Source: Anaerobutyricum hallii
GTDB lineage: Bacteria; Bacillota; Clostridia; Lachnospirales; Lachnospiraceae
Assembly: GCF_900209925.1 (NCBI RefSeq)
Contig: NZ_LT907978.1
Location: 1,795,219 to 1,859,218 of the forward strand
Length of the DNA: 64,000 nucleotides
Direction of reading: 5' to 3'
In this document: piece after piece, positions 62,672 to 64,000 of the stretch
How positions within the stretch are numbered: position 1 is the stretch's first letter
How the letters are laid out: the number at the start of each line of letters is the position of its first letter
Made by a program: the position numbers and the translations under genes
Notes under the pieces: generated by a model
What the model was told of the DNA's origin: nothing
Seen by the model: only the letters and a program-made list of their open reading frames with translations
Databases searched by the model: none

Positions 62672-62788
62672 GAAAAAAGAAAAAATAATACATCCCAGAT
62701 GCGGCTTCGGAGCGTGTTTAAGATGCGGATGAGCATCTTAAACACAGCGACTACAGAGCAGATGGGATGTATTATTTTTTCTTTTTTC
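62672..62788 (+). repeat. 117-bp hairpin, type I copy D
   Basis: Perfect 26-bp arms (62672-62697 and 62763-62788) around a 65-nt core. The left flank CAACTGTAGATTTAGAATAG and the preceding TTTCCCGGAAAGTCATATCC match the other copies. The right flank ends with CAGTAT directly before the cysK stop codon. Confidence 0.88.
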
Positions 62789-62816
62789 GTCTATTACCAA
62801 ATCTACAAATCAGTAT

Positions 62817-63746
62817 CTATTGGAATAATGGTGTTGAGTAATATCTATCGCCGTTATCTGGAAGGAGTACTACGATAGTCTTTCCTTCATTCTCCGGACG
62901 TTTTGCAACTTCTACGGCTGCATATAACGCCGCTCCTGAGGAAATACCTGTAATAATACCTTCTGCTTTGGCAAGTTCTTTCCCGTATTCAAATGCTTTT
63001 TCATTCTCTACAGGGAAAACTTCATCATAAATCTTTGTATTTAATACATCTGGAACGAATCCTGCACCGATTCCCTGAATCTTATGTGCGCCGCCATGTC
63101 CCTGTGATAATACAGGAGATGTTGCTGGCTCGATTGCGATGACTTTCACATCTGGATTCTGTTCTTTTAAGTATTCTCCGATACCAGTTACTGTTCCGCC
63201 AGTACCAACACCAGCTAAGAAGATGTCTACCTTACCCTCTGTGTCATTCCAGATTTCTGGTCCAGTGGTTGCCTTATGTGTCGCAGGATTCGCCGGATTT
63301 ACAAACTGTCCAGGAATAAAGCTTCCAGGAATCTCTTTGGAAAGCTCCTCTGCTTTTGCGATTGCTCCTGACATTCCCTTTTCGCCTGGAGTCAGAACAA
63401 TCTCTGCACCGTAGGCTTTTAAAATATTTCTTCTTTCTACACTCATAGTTTCCGGCATAGTAAAGATAGCTTTGTAACCTTTTGCCGCTGCGATTGCTGC
63501 TAAACCAATTCCTGTGTTACCAGAAGTAGGTTCAATAATTGTGGCACCTTCTTTTAAGAGCCCCTTCTTTTCTGCATCTTCAATCATTCCGTTTGCAATA
63601 CGGTCTTTTACACTTCCTGCTGGATTAAAATATTCAAGTTTTAATAATAATGTTGCTTTTAATCCTAACTTTTTCTCTAAATTTACTGCCTCAACTAAAG
63701 GTGTATTTCCAATTAATTCCTGAATTCCTTTATAAACCTTTGCCAT
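62817..63746 (-). CDS. cysK: Cysteine synthase A
   Basis: CysK (309 residues) makes cysteine from O-acetylserine and sulfide with PLP. The PLP Lys is in [11 protein letters not shown] and the substrate loop is [12 protein letters not shown]. It lies 15 nt downstream of an O-acetylhomoserine sulfhydrylase-like gene. Its stop codon is adjacent to the right flank of hairpin D, which probably terminates the transcript. Confidence 0.95.
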   Translation of the reverse strand: MAKVYKGIQELIGNTPLVEAVNLEKKLGLKATLLLKLEYFNPAGSVKDRIANGMIEDAEKKGLLKEGATIIEPTSGNTGIGLAAIAAAKGYKAIFTMPETMSVERRNILKAYGAEIVLTPGEKGMSGAIAKAEELSKEIPGSFIPGQFVNPANPATHKATTGPEIWNDTEGKVDIFLAGVGTGGTVTGIGEYLKEQNPDVKVIAIEPATSPVLSQGHGGAHKIQGIGAGFVPDVLNTKIYDEVFPVENEKAFEYGKELAKAEGIITGISSGAALYAAVEVAKRPENEGKTIVVLLPDNGDRYYSTPLFQ

Positions 63747-63761
63747 GATAAGCGCCCCCTA

Positions 63762-64000
63762 TTATTCTGCTACAGCTTTGAAAGCTTCATCTAAGTCTTC
63801 AATGATATCATCAATATGTTCTGTTCCGATAGATAAACGGATTGTATTTGGTTTAATTCCCTGATCTGCCTGCTCCTGCTCATTAAGTTCTGCATGTGTT
63901 GTAGATGCCGGATGGATTACCAAAGATTTTACATCAGCTACGTTAGCAAGTAAAGAGAATAATTCCAGATTATCAATGAACTTTCTTGCTGTCACATCAT
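63762..64000 (-). CDS. O-acetylhomoserine/O-acetylserine sulfhydrylase, partial
   Basis: The last 79 codons of a PLP-dependent Cys/Met metabolism enzyme: LFSLLANVADVKSLVIHPASTTHAELNEQEQADQGIKPNTIRLSIGTEHIDDIIEDL. This is the conserved C-terminal domain of MetY-type enzymes. The gene runs off the right edge; the GTG at 63995 is internal, since the frame continues upstream. It should make homocysteine or methionine precursors from sulfide, in one operon with cysK. Confidence 0.9.
   Translation of the reverse strand, partial: DVTARKFIDNLELFSLLANVADVKSLVIHPASTTHAELNEQEQADQGIKPNTIRLSIGTEHIDDIIEDLDEAFKAVAE

Noticed and set aside
17184-62788. Hairpins as retron msr-msd or CRISPR repeats
   Set aside because: No reverse transcriptase or Cas gene is present, copies are dispersed rather than in an array, and the arms differ.

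Overview
The window looks like a chromosomal segment of an anaerobic, AT-rich Bacillota of the family Lachnospiraceae, perhaps an Anaerobutyricum- or Eubacterium-like butyrate producer; the genus is a guess. Indicators are the GGGtGRT/NifU-like pair, HydE, a GntR-ClpC unit in place of CtsR-McsAB-ClpC, the rimO-pgsA-pncC run, strong AGGAGG ribosome-binding sites, and a ClpP-like TepA protease next to ftsK. Most genes lie on the minus strand.

Layout. 1-2.7 kb: a MoxR ATPase, a VWA protein and a third partial gene. 3-8.1 kb: an accessory block with a DUF3800 gene, a candidate small RNA over a broken small-toxin remnant, a Mu/Tn7-like transposon (DUF6431, DDE transposase, TniB-like ATPase with a frameshift) and an integrase remnant. 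8.2-9.9 kb: GGGtGRT and NifU-like pair. 10.4-15.2 kb: a lipoprotein, a beta-helix protein, topoisomerase III and a LUD protein. 15.2-17 kb: a hybrid histidine kinase with a broken N-terminus. 17.7-31.5 kb: housekeeping genes (glyA, radA, clpC with a GntR regulator, pncC, pgsA, rimO, folD, ftsK, tepA). 31.6-36.5 kb: a solute-binding lipoprotein, a catalytically dead HsdM-like protein with a half-size HsdS, and pnp. 37-38.5 kb: fragments of defence and antitoxin genes and two paralogous small Cys-rich proteins. 38.7-42.8 kb: a GntR regulator and a C4 sugar-acid operon with a clear promoter and operator. 43-51 kb: ROK kinase, hydE, pspC-like, dac, phospholipase-like, DUF1015, ABC-F, tRNA-Leu. 52.3-59.1 kb: purL, two AspA-like paralogues, luxS. 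59.4-62.5 kb: an EFR1-type protein and a decaying MerR-controlled operon. 62.8-64 kb: cysK and the 3' part of an O-acetylhomoserine sulfhydrylase gene, which fit one sulfur-assimilation unit.

The most unusual content lies between the genes. At least eight long hairpins of nearly constant size (115-120 bp) occur at 17.2, 17.5, 36.7, 39.4, 43.0, 52.2, 59.2 and 62.7 kb. Four of them (17.2, 36.7, 52.2, 62.7) have 26-bp arms and a loop of exactly 65 nt with a nearly invariant core, while the arms differ by changes that are compensated on the other side. The other four have unrelated arm sequences but a related GGAGC...CGACTA core; the 59.2 kb copy is the most diverged. Several abut the stop codon of the neighbouring gene. 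A ninth, different hairpin and several mosaic repeat blocks sit in an island at 51.4-52.3 kb. Separately, two IS200/IS605-like structured repeats (10.2 and 20.5 kb) share both ends, and two matching hairpin leaders precede a solute-binding lipoprotein gene (32.3 kb) and a Cys-rich mini-gene (58.8 kb). I see no CRISPR array, rRNA, prophage or complete restriction system.
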